A stretch of DNA of 64,000 bases, taken from Kitasatospora indigofera (GTDB lineage Bacteria > Actinomycetota > Actinomycetes > Streptomycetales > Streptomycetaceae). Position numbers and translations under genes: made by a program. The notes beneath the pieces were generated by a model. It had not been told where the DNA came from. It made no database searches and saw only the letters and a program-made list of their open reading frames with translations. Below, in pieces: positions 17,478 through 24,751 of the stretch (positions are counted from its first letter, which is position 1; every line of letters starts with the position of its first letter). The DNA lies in NCBI RefSeq assembly GCF_014655955.1, contig NZ_BNBO01000027.1, positions 1 through 64,000 of the forward strand, written 5' to 3'.

Positions 17478-17994
17478 GTCACTCGTCCGGGTGCCTGCCG
17501 GCACCCCCTGGAACGGCCGCCCTACGCCTATCGGGTGAGGGTGTGCGACGCGCGGGACCTCGCGCGCGACCGACGGGCCTTGTCCCCCACCGGGGACGGG
17601 GCCCGTCGGACGCATGTCCGGATAAAGGACCGGTGTACCCGCTGGTCAACGGCGAAAGCCCCTCGTACGAGTGACAACGCTCAAGGATTGCCAAGATCTG
17701 CCGAGGGGAGGATTTCCTGCGAGAGGGGACGCCGCCGGACGGAAGGGAGCAGCGGGGCCGGGGACACGGCCGAGGAGCGAAGGACCGCACGGGGAAGCGG
17801 TGAGCGGGGAACTGCCGGGAGGGGCGCTCGGACGGGGAAGCCGGGCGCGGCGACCGGGGGGATTCGGGAGGGACGGGGCGGGACCAGGAGGGGACGGGGC
17901 GGGATCCGGGGGGGGCGTGACACCGGCCGGGCTCGGGGTGGCCAGGTGGCACGAGGCGGGACCAGGGGGCGGGGAGGGAACGGGGAGGGAACGC
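17478..17994. other. Purine-skewed intergenic region
   Basis: No gene is supported. A 7-bp hairpin (GGGTGCC/GGCACCC, 17489-17506) follows the prim-pol-like gene. From about 17700 to 17990 the + strand is almost entirely G/A-rich runs (GGGGAG, GGGACGGGGCGGGA type), a clear strand asymmetry unlike coding DNA here. Confidence 0.5.
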
Positions 17995-18028
17995 GAGGGC
18001 CCGGTACGTGGGGACGTACCGGGCCCTC
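17995..18028 (-). terminator. Perfect 15-bp hairpin after the DtxR gene
   Basis: GAGGGCCCGGTACGT (17995-18009) pairs perfectly with its complement at 18014-18028 around a GGGG loop. It lies 42 bases beyond the stop of the leftward DtxR gene. Confidence 0.8.
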
Positions 18029-18070
18029 GCCGTGCTGCTCCCGGGCCGCGCCGAAGCGCCGGCCGGGGGG

Positions 18071-18763
18071 TCAGGCCAGCGCCACGAACACGTGCGCGGC
18101 GATCTCCTTGCCCAGCTCCGCCGCCTCGTCGCCGGTGCCCACCCGGACCCCGCCGGGGCCGGTGGCCACCTGCACCGTGGCGCCCGGGCGGATGCCCGCG
18201 CGACGCAGCGTCCGCATCAGGTCGCCGTCGGTCTGGATCGGCTCGCCGATCCGGCGGACCACCACGCTGGCCCCGCCGTCACCGGGCCGCAGCGCGTCCA
18301 GGGTGACCAGGGCGGCGTCGAAGCCCTCCCCCTCCGCCTTGGTGTCGCCCAGCTCGTCCAGCCCGGGGATCGGGTTGCCGTACGGGGACTGCGTGGGGTG
18401 GCCGAGCATGGCGAGCACCTTGCGCTCGACCGTCTCGCTCATCACGTGCTCCCAGCGACAGGCCTCCTCGTGCACCTGCTCCCACTCCAGGCCGATGACG
18501 TCGACCAGCAGGCACTCGGCGATGCGGTGCTTGCGCATCACCCGCACGGCGAGCCGGCGGCCCTCCTCGGTGAGTTCGAGGTGCCGGTCGCCGGCGACCT
18601 GCAGCAGGCCGTCACGCTCCATCCGGCCGACGGTCTGGCTGACGGTGGGGCCGCTCTGCTCCAGGCGCTCCGCGATCCGGGCGCGCATCGGGGTGATGCC
18701 TTCTTCCTCCAGCTCCAGAATGGTGCGAAGGTACATCTCGGTCGTGTCGATCAGCCCAGACAT
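18071..18763 (-). CDS. DtxR/IdeR family iron-dependent regulator, DmdR-like
   Basis: A 230-residue metal-dependent repressor. The N-terminal winged helix (DTTEMYLRTILELEEEGITP, then SGPTVSQTVGRMERDGLLQV) binds DNA. The dimerisation and metal domain contains the ancillary and primary site residues (RKHRIAECLLVDVIGLEWEQ, HEEACRWEHVMS, HPTQSPYGNPIPG). A C-terminal SH3-like domain completes the protein. With Fe(II) such proteins repress siderophore and iron-uptake genes. No iron box of the TTAGGTTAGGCT type was found in the local intergenic region. It faces away from the SIS gene, an arrangement I recall for dmdR1 of S. coelicolor. Confidence 0.93.
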   Translation of the reverse strand: MSGLIDTTEMYLRTILELEEEGITPMRARIAERLEQSGPTVSQTVGRMERDGLLQVAGDRHLELTEEGRRLAVRVMRKHRIAECLLVDVIGLEWEQVHEEACRWEHVMSETVERKVLAMLGHPTQSPYGNPIPGLDELGDTKAEGEGFDAALVTLDALRPGDGGASVVVRRIGEPIQTDGDLMRTLRRAGIRPGATVQVATGPGGVRVGTGDEAAELGKEIAAHVFVALA

Positions 18764-18983
18764 CGCCGCTGGCTCCGTTCCTCGGTGTCCTCACCGTCAA
18801 TTCTGACCTACCGCAATGACAACCGGATCCAGACGGTGGTGTTCCCGGCCGCTTTTCGTCCCTGTTGACAGTCGCAGGCTCCAGGCACCACGGTGCTCGC
18901 CGTAGCTTTCTCCACTGGCGGTCTGGACCACCCGGCCGCCCCAGCGGCCGGGCGCCCCCACCCGGCAGAGAGCGCAGGCCCCG

Positions 18984-19733
18984 ATGAGTGACCTGGTCGG
19001 ACAGTACTTCGACGCAGCGATCAGCCACCTGCAGCGGGTCCGGGCCGAGGAGGCGGGCAACATCGAGCGCGCCGCGGAACTGCTCGCGGACGCCCTCGCC
19101 GGCGGGCAGCGGGTCTTCACCTACGGCGCCGGACATTCCTCGCTGGCCGCCCAGGACGTGGTCTACCGGGCCGGCGGACTCGTCCCGGTCAACCTGCTGG
19201 ACGTGCCGGGGATGGCCGGCGTCACGGTGCGCCCGGCCCCGCTCGCCAGCGCCCTGGAGCGGGTCTCCGGCCTCGCCACCACCACCCTGGACCACACCCC
19301 GGCCAGGGCCGGCGACCTGCTGTTCGTCATCTCGCTCTCCGGCCGCCAGGTGATGCCGGTCGAGCTGGCCGCGCACGCCCGCTCCCGGGGCATCCGGGTG
19401 ATCGGCCTCACCTCGCTGGCCTACCCGGCCGAGGTCAGCTCCCAGCACCCCTCGGGCACGTACCTCAAGGACCACTGCGACGTGGTGCTGGACAACAAGA
19501 TCGCGGTCGGCGACGGCGAGCTCACCCACCCCGGCGCCGCGACCACCTTCGGCCCGGTCTCCACCATCGTCACCAGCGCCCTGATGCAGGCGGTGGTCGC
19601 CTCCGCGGTCGGCCGGCTCGCCGACCGGGGCATCGAGCCGCCGCTGTTCCGCTCGGGCAACGTCGACGGCGGGACGGAGTGGAACGCCAAGGTGATGGCC
19701 GACAACGCGGAGCGGATCTTCTACACCTTCTGA
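18984..19733 (+). CDS. SIS domain protein (UPF0309 type)
   Basis: A 249-residue sugar isomerase-fold protein. The phosphosugar-binding landmarks are FTYGAGHSSLAAQDVVYRAG and LLFVISLSGRQVMPVELAAH, with the Ser cluster that binds phosphate. The C-terminus (GNVDGGTEWNAKVMADNAER) is typical of the GmhA/N-acetylglucosamine-metabolism-like UPF0309 group. Likely role: isomerase, or sensing of an amino-sugar phosphate in the cytosol. ATG 18984 lies 220 bases from the divergent DtxR gene. Confidence 0.88.
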   Translation: MSDLVGQYFDAAISHLQRVRAEEAGNIERAAELLADALAGGQRVFTYGAGHSSLAAQDVVYRAGGLVPVNLLDVPGMAGVTVRPAPLASALERVSGLATTTLDHTPARAGDLLFVISLSGRQVMPVELAAHARSRGIRVIGLTSLAYPAEVSSQHPSGTYLKDHCDVVLDNKIAVGDGELTHPGAATTFGPVSTIVTSALMQAVVASAVGRLADRGIEPPLFRSGNVDGGTEWNAKVMADNAERIFYTF

Positions 19734-19904
19734 GGCCGCTGCCGGGGGCCGGTGCCGGGGCGGGCGCGGGGGCCGTGGCCGCCCCTGGGCCGGTCTGAGA
19801 CAACCTTCGGGGCTTCTTGGCCATACCGGCCCGGAGGCAGGCGTACCGGCCGCCGGGCCGGGGCAGGACAGCCCTGCGACCTGAGCGACGGGTGGGGGCC
19901 GAGC

Positions 19905-20825
19905 ATGGCGACGGGGGCGGGTTCGATGGGGCGGGTCCGTGAGGACGAGCTGCTGCCCGAGCTGTTCTGGGCCGCCGACTCCGCCTCCCAGCAGGGGCAG
20001 CGGCGCTCGGTGGCGCTGAGCCGCTGGGAGCTGGTCCTGCTCGTCGCGGCCGCCGCCACCGGCTCCGCCGACGGCCCGCTGTGGGCCTGGCTCGCGGCGG
20101 CCGCGTACCTGGGCGCGATCTGCTTCGCGGTGATCACCGGCCGGCAGAACCCGCAGGGGCTCTGGTACGAGGGCCGGGCCGCCGCCGAGTCGGTCAAGAC
20201 GCTCGCCTGGAAGTTCGCCGTCCGGGCCGACGCCTACCAGCCGCCGCCCACCACCCTGCCGGACGCCGAGGGCCTCTACCGCTTCCAGCTGGCCCGGGTG
20301 CTGCACGCCTTCCGGGACAGCCGCGCGGTGCGCGCCGGGGCCACCGCCGAGGTCACCGAGGCCATGCGGGGCCTGCGCGAGCAGCCGCTGAGCGTGCGCC
20401 GGGAGGTGTACCTCCAGGAGCGGGTGAAGGTCCAGCACGACTGGTACGCCACCAAGGCCCGCCGCTGCGCCCGGGCCGGCTTCTGGACGGGCGTGCTGGG
20501 CATCGTGCTGCCGGCGCTCGGCCTGGTCCTCGCCGTGCTGCGGGCGCTGGGCGGCTTCGACTACGACGCGCTGGGCACCGTCTCGGCGGTCGCGGCCTCG
20601 GTGGCGGCCTGGGCCCAGCTGCGGCAGTACCGGCCGCTGGCCGCCGCGTACGCGCTGGCCGCCGACGAACTGGAACTGATCCGGCGCCAGCTGACCCAAC
20701 TGGACGTGCGCTCGCCGGAGGCCGAGGAACTCTGGGCCCGGCTGGCCAGGGACGCCGAGGACGCGGTCTCCCGCGAGCACACCACCTGGCAGGCGCGCCG
20801 GGAGGTGCGCGGCCACGAGCACTGA
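19905..20825 (+). CDS. SLATT/DUF4231-type membrane protein, copy 1
   Basis: A 306-residue protein with two hydrophobic hairpins: about residues 40-75 (ELVLLVAAAATG, then LWAWLAAAAYLGAICFAVIT) and about 190-240 (FWTGVLGIVLPALGLVLAVL). Each is followed by a basic/amphipathic helix (GRAAAESVKTLAWKFAVRA; ADELELIRRQLTQLDV). This double 2TM-plus-helix plan is that of SLATT-related DUF4231 proteins, proposed pore-forming effectors of nucleotide-signalling conflict systems. It ends with EDAVSREHTTWQARR, closely matching the second copy at 54441-55364. ATG 19905 is preferred; ATG 19926 is possible. Confidence 0.8.
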   Translation: MATGAGSMGRVREDELLPELFWAADSASQQGQRRSVALSRWELVLLVAAAATGSADGPLWAWLAAAAYLGAICFAVITGRQNPQGLWYEGRAAAESVKTLAWKFAVRADAYQPPPTTLPDAEGLYRFQLARVLHAFRDSRAVRAGATAEVTEAMRGLREQPLSVRREVYLQERVKVQHDWYATKARRCARAGFWTGVLGIVLPALGLVLAVLRALGGFDYDALGTVSAVAASVAAWAQLRQYRPLAAAYALAADELELIRRQLTQLDVRSPEAEELWARLARDAEDAVSREHTTWQARREVRGHEH

Positions 20826-20981
20826 GCCCGGCCCCGTGCTGCCCCGCGCCGCCCTGTCCCGGCCCGCACCACCCGCACCACCCGCACAGCCCGTCCTGCC
20901 CGGCCCGGCCGGGTCGGCCGGGCCGTGCCGGGCCCGCGTCCGGCGGGCCGACCCGATGACCCCGACAACGGGAGGATCCGC

Positions 20982-21848
20982 GTGACCTCACGCGTGGTGA
21001 AGGCGGCGGACGGCCGCGCGCTGGCGGTCGAGACCTACGGCGACCCGCGCGGGCGCCCGGTGTTCCTGCTGCACGGCACCCCCGGCAGCCGGTTCGGGCC
21101 GGCGCCGCGCAGCACGGTGCTGTACCGCCTGGGCGTCCGGCTGATCGCCTTCGACCGGCCCGGCTACGGCGACTCCGACCGGCTGCCCGGCCGGCCGGTC
21201 GCGGCGGCGGCCGTGGACGTGCGGACGATCGCGGACGAGTTCGGGCTGGCCGAGTTCGCCGTGCTCGGCCGCTCCGGCGGCGGGCCGCACGCGCTGGCCT
21301 GCGCCGCGCTGCTGCCCGGCCGGGTGCGCCGGGCGGCCGCGCTGGTCAGCCTGGCGCCCCGGGACGCCTCCGGCCTGGACTGGTACGCGGGCATGACGGC
21401 GTCCAACGTGCGCGCGTACCGGGAGGCCGAGCGCGGGCACCACCGGATCGCCGACAGCATGGAGTTCCGGTCCCGCCAGATCAAGGACGACCCGATCCGG
21501 CTGCTCAAGGGCCTGGCGCCGGAACTGCCCGCCACCGACCGGATCGTGGTCGCCGACGCAGGCATCCGCCGGATGCTGCAGAGCAACTTCCGTGAGGCCT
21601 TCCGGCACAACGCGGACGGCTGGATCGACGACGTGCTGGCGTTCACCGCCGACTGGGGGTTCAAGGTCGGGGACATCGCCGTGCCGACCTGGCTCTGGCA
21701 CGGCGCGGACGACCAGTTCTCGCCGGTCGAGCACTCCCGCTGGCTGGCCGACCGGATCCCCGACGCCACCCTGATCCTGGAGCCGGGCGCCGCGCACTTC
21801 GGCGCGCTGCGGGTGATGACGGCCGCGATGAAGTGGGCGGCCGGCTGA
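20982..21848 (+). CDS. Alpha/beta hydrolase
   Basis: A 288-residue serine hydrolase. It has the oxyanion HG motif (VFLLHGTPGSR), a nucleophile elbow (LGRSGGGPHAL, Ser in G-R-S-G-G), an acid in WHGADDQFSP and a terminal His in GAAHFGAL, completing a catalytic triad. GTG 20982 has GGAGG six bases upstream. The substrate is unknown. It runs with the SLATT-like gene before it, 156 bases apart, and the XRE-cupin regulator after it, 89 bases apart. Confidence 0.9.
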   Translation: MTSRVVKAADGRALAVETYGDPRGRPVFLLHGTPGSRFGPAPRSTVLYRLGVRLIAFDRPGYGDSDRLPGRPVAAAAVDVRTIADEFGLAEFAVLGRSGGGPHALACAALLPGRVRRAAALVSLAPRDASGLDWYAGMTASNVRAYREAERGHHRIADSMEFRSRQIKDDPIRLLKGLAPELPATDRIVVADAGIRRMLQSNFREAFRHNADGWIDDVLAFTADWGFKVGDIAVPTWLWHGADDQFSPVEHSRWLADRIPDATLILEPGAAHFGALRVMTAAMKWAAG

Positions 21849-21911
21849 GCGGCCGCCCGGGCACCGGCGGACGGCCGCCCGGGCACCCGCCGGGTGGAAT
21901 ACTCGGACACC

Positions 21912-21921
21912 GGAACGTTCC
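21912..21921. promoter_or_regulatory. Perfect palindrome upstream of the XRE-cupin gene
   Basis: GGAACGTTCC, a 10-bp perfect palindrome, lies 16 bases before the start codon and just before its GAGGGG ribosome site. It is a plausible autoregulatory operator for the regulator it precedes. Confidence 0.4.
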
Positions 21922-21937
21922 AGCCGAGGGGTGCCGC

Positions 21938-22510
21938 ATGACCAGCCGTCTGAGGGTGCTGAGGAAGCAGAACCGCCTCAGCCTGGACGCCCTCGCCGAG
22001 CAGGTCGGGGTGACCAAGAGCTACCTCTCCAAGGTCGAGCGCGGCCTGAGCGTGCCCTCGATCTCCACCGCGCTGAAGCTGGCCCGGGCCCTGCGGGTGG
22101 ACGTCGGGCGGCTGTTCTCCGAGGAGGTCGAGCCCGAGCTGATCACCGTGGTGCGGGCCGGCGAGCGGACGCCGATCGGCACCGACACCCCCGAGGGGCC
22201 GCACTACGAGGGGATCGCGACCGGGCTGAGCGGCAAGCGGATGGTGCCGTTCGTGATGTACCCGCCCGAGGACCTGGCCGGTTCGCCGTACAAGTCGCAC
22301 GCGGGCGAGGAGTTCTTCTTCGTGCACGCGGGCGAGGTCGAACTGGAGTTCCCGGAGCGGACGATCACCCTCCGCACCGGGGACAGCGTCTACTTCAACG
22401 CCGGCCTGCCGCACCGCTCGCGGCGGCTGGGGGCGGACCCCGCCACCGTCCTGATCGTGATCCACGACGATCCCGCGCAACCCGCCGACCGGGTCCCGGC
22501 ACTGCCCTGA
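21938..22510 (+). CDS. XRE family regulator with C-terminal cupin domain
   Basis: A 190-residue repressor. The helix-turn-helix occupies residues ~5-60 (NRLSLDALAEQVGVTKSYLS, then VPSISTALKLARAL). The C-terminal cupin barrel (SHAGEEFFFVHAGEVELEF, then TGDSVYFNAGLPHR) binds a small effector. Members usually control catabolic or amino-acid-related genes nearby. The neighbouring aldolase/DapA-like operon with its palindromic operator is the obvious candidate target (inference). ATG 21938 has GAGGGG seven bases upstream. Confidence 0.92.
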   Translation: MTSRLRVLRKQNRLSLDALAEQVGVTKSYLSKVERGLSVPSISTALKLARALRVDVGRLFSEEVEPELITVVRAGERTPIGTDTPEGPHYEGIATGLSGKRMVPFVMYPPEDLAGSPYKSHAGEEFFFVHAGEVELEFPERTITLRTGDSVYFNAGLPHRSRRLGADPATVLIVIHDDPAQPADRVPALP

Positions 22511-22536
22511 GCCGGTCCCGGACGGCGGCCCGGCCG

Positions 22537-22632
22537 ACGGGCCGGACGGCTCGGTGTCCGACGGGCCGGACGGCTCGGTGTCCGACGGACCGGACGGCTC
22601 GGTGTCCGACGGACCGGACGGCTCGGTGTCCG
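22537..22632. repeat. Four tandem copies of a 24-bp unit
   Basis: Units at 22537-22560, 22561-22584, 22585-22608 and 22609-22632 differ by only one or two bases (core GGACGGCTCGGTGTCCGA). They fill the space between the convergent XRE-cupin and DapA-like genes. Four direct copies with no spacers is a minisatellite, not a CRISPR array. Confidence 0.85.
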
Positions 22633-22660
22633 AGGGACCGGCCGGCGGGCGTCCGGTGGT

Positions 22661-23548
22661 TCAGCGCGCGGCCGCCAGCAGCTCCGCCAGCTCCCCGGTC
22701 CGGCCGGCGTCCAGCGGCAGCAGCGGGTGCCGGGGATCGCCCGCCGGGAATCCGTCCAGGGCCAGGCCCGCCTTGACGGTGGTGGGCAGGCCGCCCTTGA
22801 GGATGAACTGCAGGACGGGCAGCTGGCGGTAGAACGCCGCCCGGGCCGCCGGCAGGTCGCCGGCCCGCACCGCGCGGTAGAGCTCCAGGGTCAGTTCCGG
22901 GATCAGGCAGGCCGCCGCCGTGCACCAGCCGGCCGCGCCCGCCGCGAACGCCTCCAGCGCGAGCGGGTTGCTGCCGTTGTAGAACGGCAGCCGGCCGTCC
23001 GACAGTTGGGCGAGCCGGTGCATCCGCTGCACGTCGCCGCTGCTCTCCTTGACCATGGTGATGTTGCCGACCCGCTCCACCAGGGAGACCATCAGCTCGG
23101 GCGAGAGGTCGATCCCGCTGGTGGCCGGGTTGTTGTAGATCATCACCGGAATGCCGACCGCGTCCGCGACCGCCGTGAAGTGCCGGCTGACCTCGCGCTC
23201 GTCCAGCTTCCAGTAGGACAGCGGCAGCACCATCACCACGTCGGCCCCGGCCCGCTCGGCGAACCGCGCCCGGCGGACGGCGCTGCGGGTGGTGAGGTCC
23301 GCGATGCCGACCACCGCCGGCACCCGGCCGCCCACCGCGGCGACCGACGCCTCGGCGGCCTCGTACCACTCCTCGTCCTCCAGGTAGGCGCTCTCGCCGG
23401 TGGAGCCGAGCGGCGCGACGGCGTGGCAGCCGGCCCGGACCAGGCGGTCGACCAGGGCGGCGAGCCGGTCGGTGTCCACCCGGCCGTCGGCCGCCGAGAA
23501 CGGCGTCACCGGGTAGGCGATGATTCCTTCGAGTACGGTCCCGGTCAT
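22661..23548 (-). CDS. DapA-like (dihydrodipicolinate synthase family) lyase
   Basis: A 295-residue TIM-barrel class I aldolase. Conserved features are the GSTGES loop, the catalytic Tyr in MIYNNPAT and the Schiff-base Lys in ITMVKESSGD. The Arg that binds the substrate carboxylate in true DapA (just after the Tyr) is absent: the sequence is NNPATSGID. It is therefore probably another NAL-family enzyme acting on a keto acid or sugar acid rather than a lysine enzyme. ATG 23548 has GGAGG eight bases upstream and lies one base after the stop of the aldolase gene, so the two are translationally coupled. Confidence 0.9.
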   Translation of the reverse strand: MTGTVLEGIIAYPVTPFSAADGRVDTDRLAALVDRLVRAGCHAVAPLGSTGESAYLEDEEWYEAAEASVAAVGGRVPAVVGIADLTTRSAVRRARFAERAGADVVMVLPLSYWKLDEREVSRHFTAVADAVGIPVMIYNNPATSGIDLSPELMVSLVERVGNITMVKESSGDVQRMHRLAQLSDGRLPFYNGSNPLALEAFAAGAAGWCTAAACLIPELTLELYRAVRAGDLPAARAAFYRQLPVLQFILKGGLPTTVKAGLALDGFPAGDPRHPLLPLDAGRTGELAELLAAAR

Positions 23549-23549
23549 C

Positions 23550-24341
23550 TCAGGCACCTCCGGTGAAGCAGTCCTGGTGGGTGGTCAGCGCCCGGCGGGC
23601 GTAGTAGGCGAACGAGGCCTGGCTGCGCTTTGGCGTCGAGGTCCAGTCGTGCGCCTCGCGGGCGAGCGCGTCGGGGAGCTCCTTGACGGTGCCGGCCGAC
23701 ATCGCCAACAGCTGGAGCTCGGCGGCGCGCTCGATCAGCACCGCCAGCGAGCAGGCCTCCTCGACCGATCCCGCGGCCACCAGCTGGCCGTGATGGGCCA
23801 TCAGCAGGGCCCGCTTGCCGCCGAGGGCCGCCGAGATGAGCTCGCCCTCCTCGTTGCCGACCGGGATGCCCGGCCAGAGCGGCAGGAAGGCGCAGTCGTC
23901 GTAGAGCGGGGTGAGGTCCATCTGGGACACCACCAGCGGCACCTCCAGCATGGACAGCGCCGCGATGTGCAGGGGGTGGGTGTGGACGATGCACTCCACG
24001 TCCGGCCGGGCCCGGTAGACCCAGCTGTGGAACCGGTTGGCCGGGTTCGCCATCCCGGTGCCTTCGAGGACGTGGAGGTCCTCGTCGACCAGCAGCAGGT
24101 TGTCCTCGGTGATCTCGTCGAAACCCAGCCCGAGGCGCTGGGTCCAGTAGGTCCCGGGGCGTTCGGCCCGGGCGGTGATCTGGCCGGCCAGACCGGAGTC
24201 GTGGCCGGCGTCGAACAGGATCCGGCAGGTGAGCGCCACCTTCTGCCGGGTCGTCCAGTCGCTGTCGGGGATCGCGGAGCTCATGCGGCGGTGGGCGAGG
24301 TCCACCAGCTCCTCCTTCGTCGCACCGAACGTCTCTGCCAC
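23550..24341 (-). CDS. Class II aldolase/adducin family protein
   Basis: A 263-residue metal-dependent aldolase or decarboxylase. Zinc ligands are visible in VHTHPLHIAAL and LLMAHHGQLV. The N-terminus (RQKVALTCRILFDAGHDSGL) and RLGLGFDEITEDNLLLVDED follow the family pattern. GTG 24341 is chosen because a full AGGAGG lies seven bases upstream. It is the first gene of a two-gene operon with the DapA-like lyase, together suggesting C-C cleavage of a hydroxy or sugar acid. The upstream palindrome is probably its operator. Confidence 0.92.
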   Translation of the reverse strand: MAETFGATKEELVDLAHRRMSSAIPDSDWTTRQKVALTCRILFDAGHDSGLAGQITARAERPGTYWTQRLGLGFDEITEDNLLLVDEDLHVLEGTGMANPANRFHSWVYRARPDVECIVHTHPLHIAALSMLEVPLVVSQMDLTPLYDDCAFLPLWPGIPVGNEEGELISAALGGKRALLMAHHGQLVAAGSVEEACSLAVLIERAAELQLLAMSAGTVKELPDALAREAHDWTSTPKRSQASFAYYARRALTTHQDCFTGGA

Positions 24342-24407
24342 GGGCTGGCCTCCTTGGAACCGGGCGGTCACGGGGAACGGCCTGACGGGAGGCGTTCGCC
24401 ACCCCTC

Positions 24408-24445
24408 AAGGACACAATGTTGACAGTAGGACACCTTGTGTCCTT
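24408..24445. promoter_or_regulatory. Nested palindromic operator upstream of the aldolase operon
   Basis: AAGGACACAA (24408-24417) and its exact complement TTGTGTCCTT (24436-24445) form a 10-bp inverted repeat spaced by 18 bases. Inside, AGGACAC-CTT-GTGTCCT (24428-24444) is a second, tight palindrome sharing the right arm. Three AGGACAC half-sites in 37 bp indicate cooperative repressor binding, 67-104 bases upstream of the aldolase start. Confidence 0.75.
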
Positions 24446-24610
24446 TGTCGATCGGAATCCTCCCGCGGGCATGCCGGAGGCCGGACCGGCGGGGTCGCCG
24501 GACCGGACGGGCACGCGGGGCAGGGCAGGGCAGGGGTGAACGCGCGCGAAGGCGCGAGGGAGCGGGGGCGGGACGGAGGGAACAGGCGTACGGGCGTCCA
24601 GGCCCAGGGA

Positions 24611-24646
24611 CTCAAGGGCTCAAGGGCTCAAGGGCTCAAGGGCACG
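24611..24646. repeat. Four perfect tandem copies of CTCAAGGGC
   Basis: A 9-bp unit is repeated four times without interruption in non-coding DNA, a minisatellite with no visible coding role. Confidence 0.85.
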
Positions 24647-24751
24647 GACTCACGGGCGTACGGGGACCGCCCGTCAGGGCGTACCGTCCCGGACGTGCTT
24701 GCGCCGGGACGGGCCCGGCGGCGGGGCCCGTGGAAGGGCCGCCGACGGGCG

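Larger units (their letters stand above)
24342..24751. other. Regulatory region upstream of the aldolase operon
   Basis: 410 bases without a supported gene. It contains the palindromic operator at 24408-24445 and four copies of a 9-bp repeat at 24611-24646, both listed separately. The rest is G-rich and featureless. Confidence 0.5.

Noticed and set aside
18764..18983. DmdR iron box between the DtxR and SIS genes
   Set aside because: No 19-bp TTAGGTTAGGCT-type palindrome was found on either strand.
22537..22632. Possible CRISPR array
   Set aside because: The repeats are directly tandem with no spacers and no cas genes are present.
22661..23548. Calling the gene dapA (lysine synthesis)
   Set aside because: The carboxylate-binding Arg is absent and the gene is coupled to a class II aldolase.
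24420..24425. TTGACA on the + strand as a -35 element
   Set aside because: No matching -10 at proper spacing and no + strand gene downstream; it lies inside the operator spacer.
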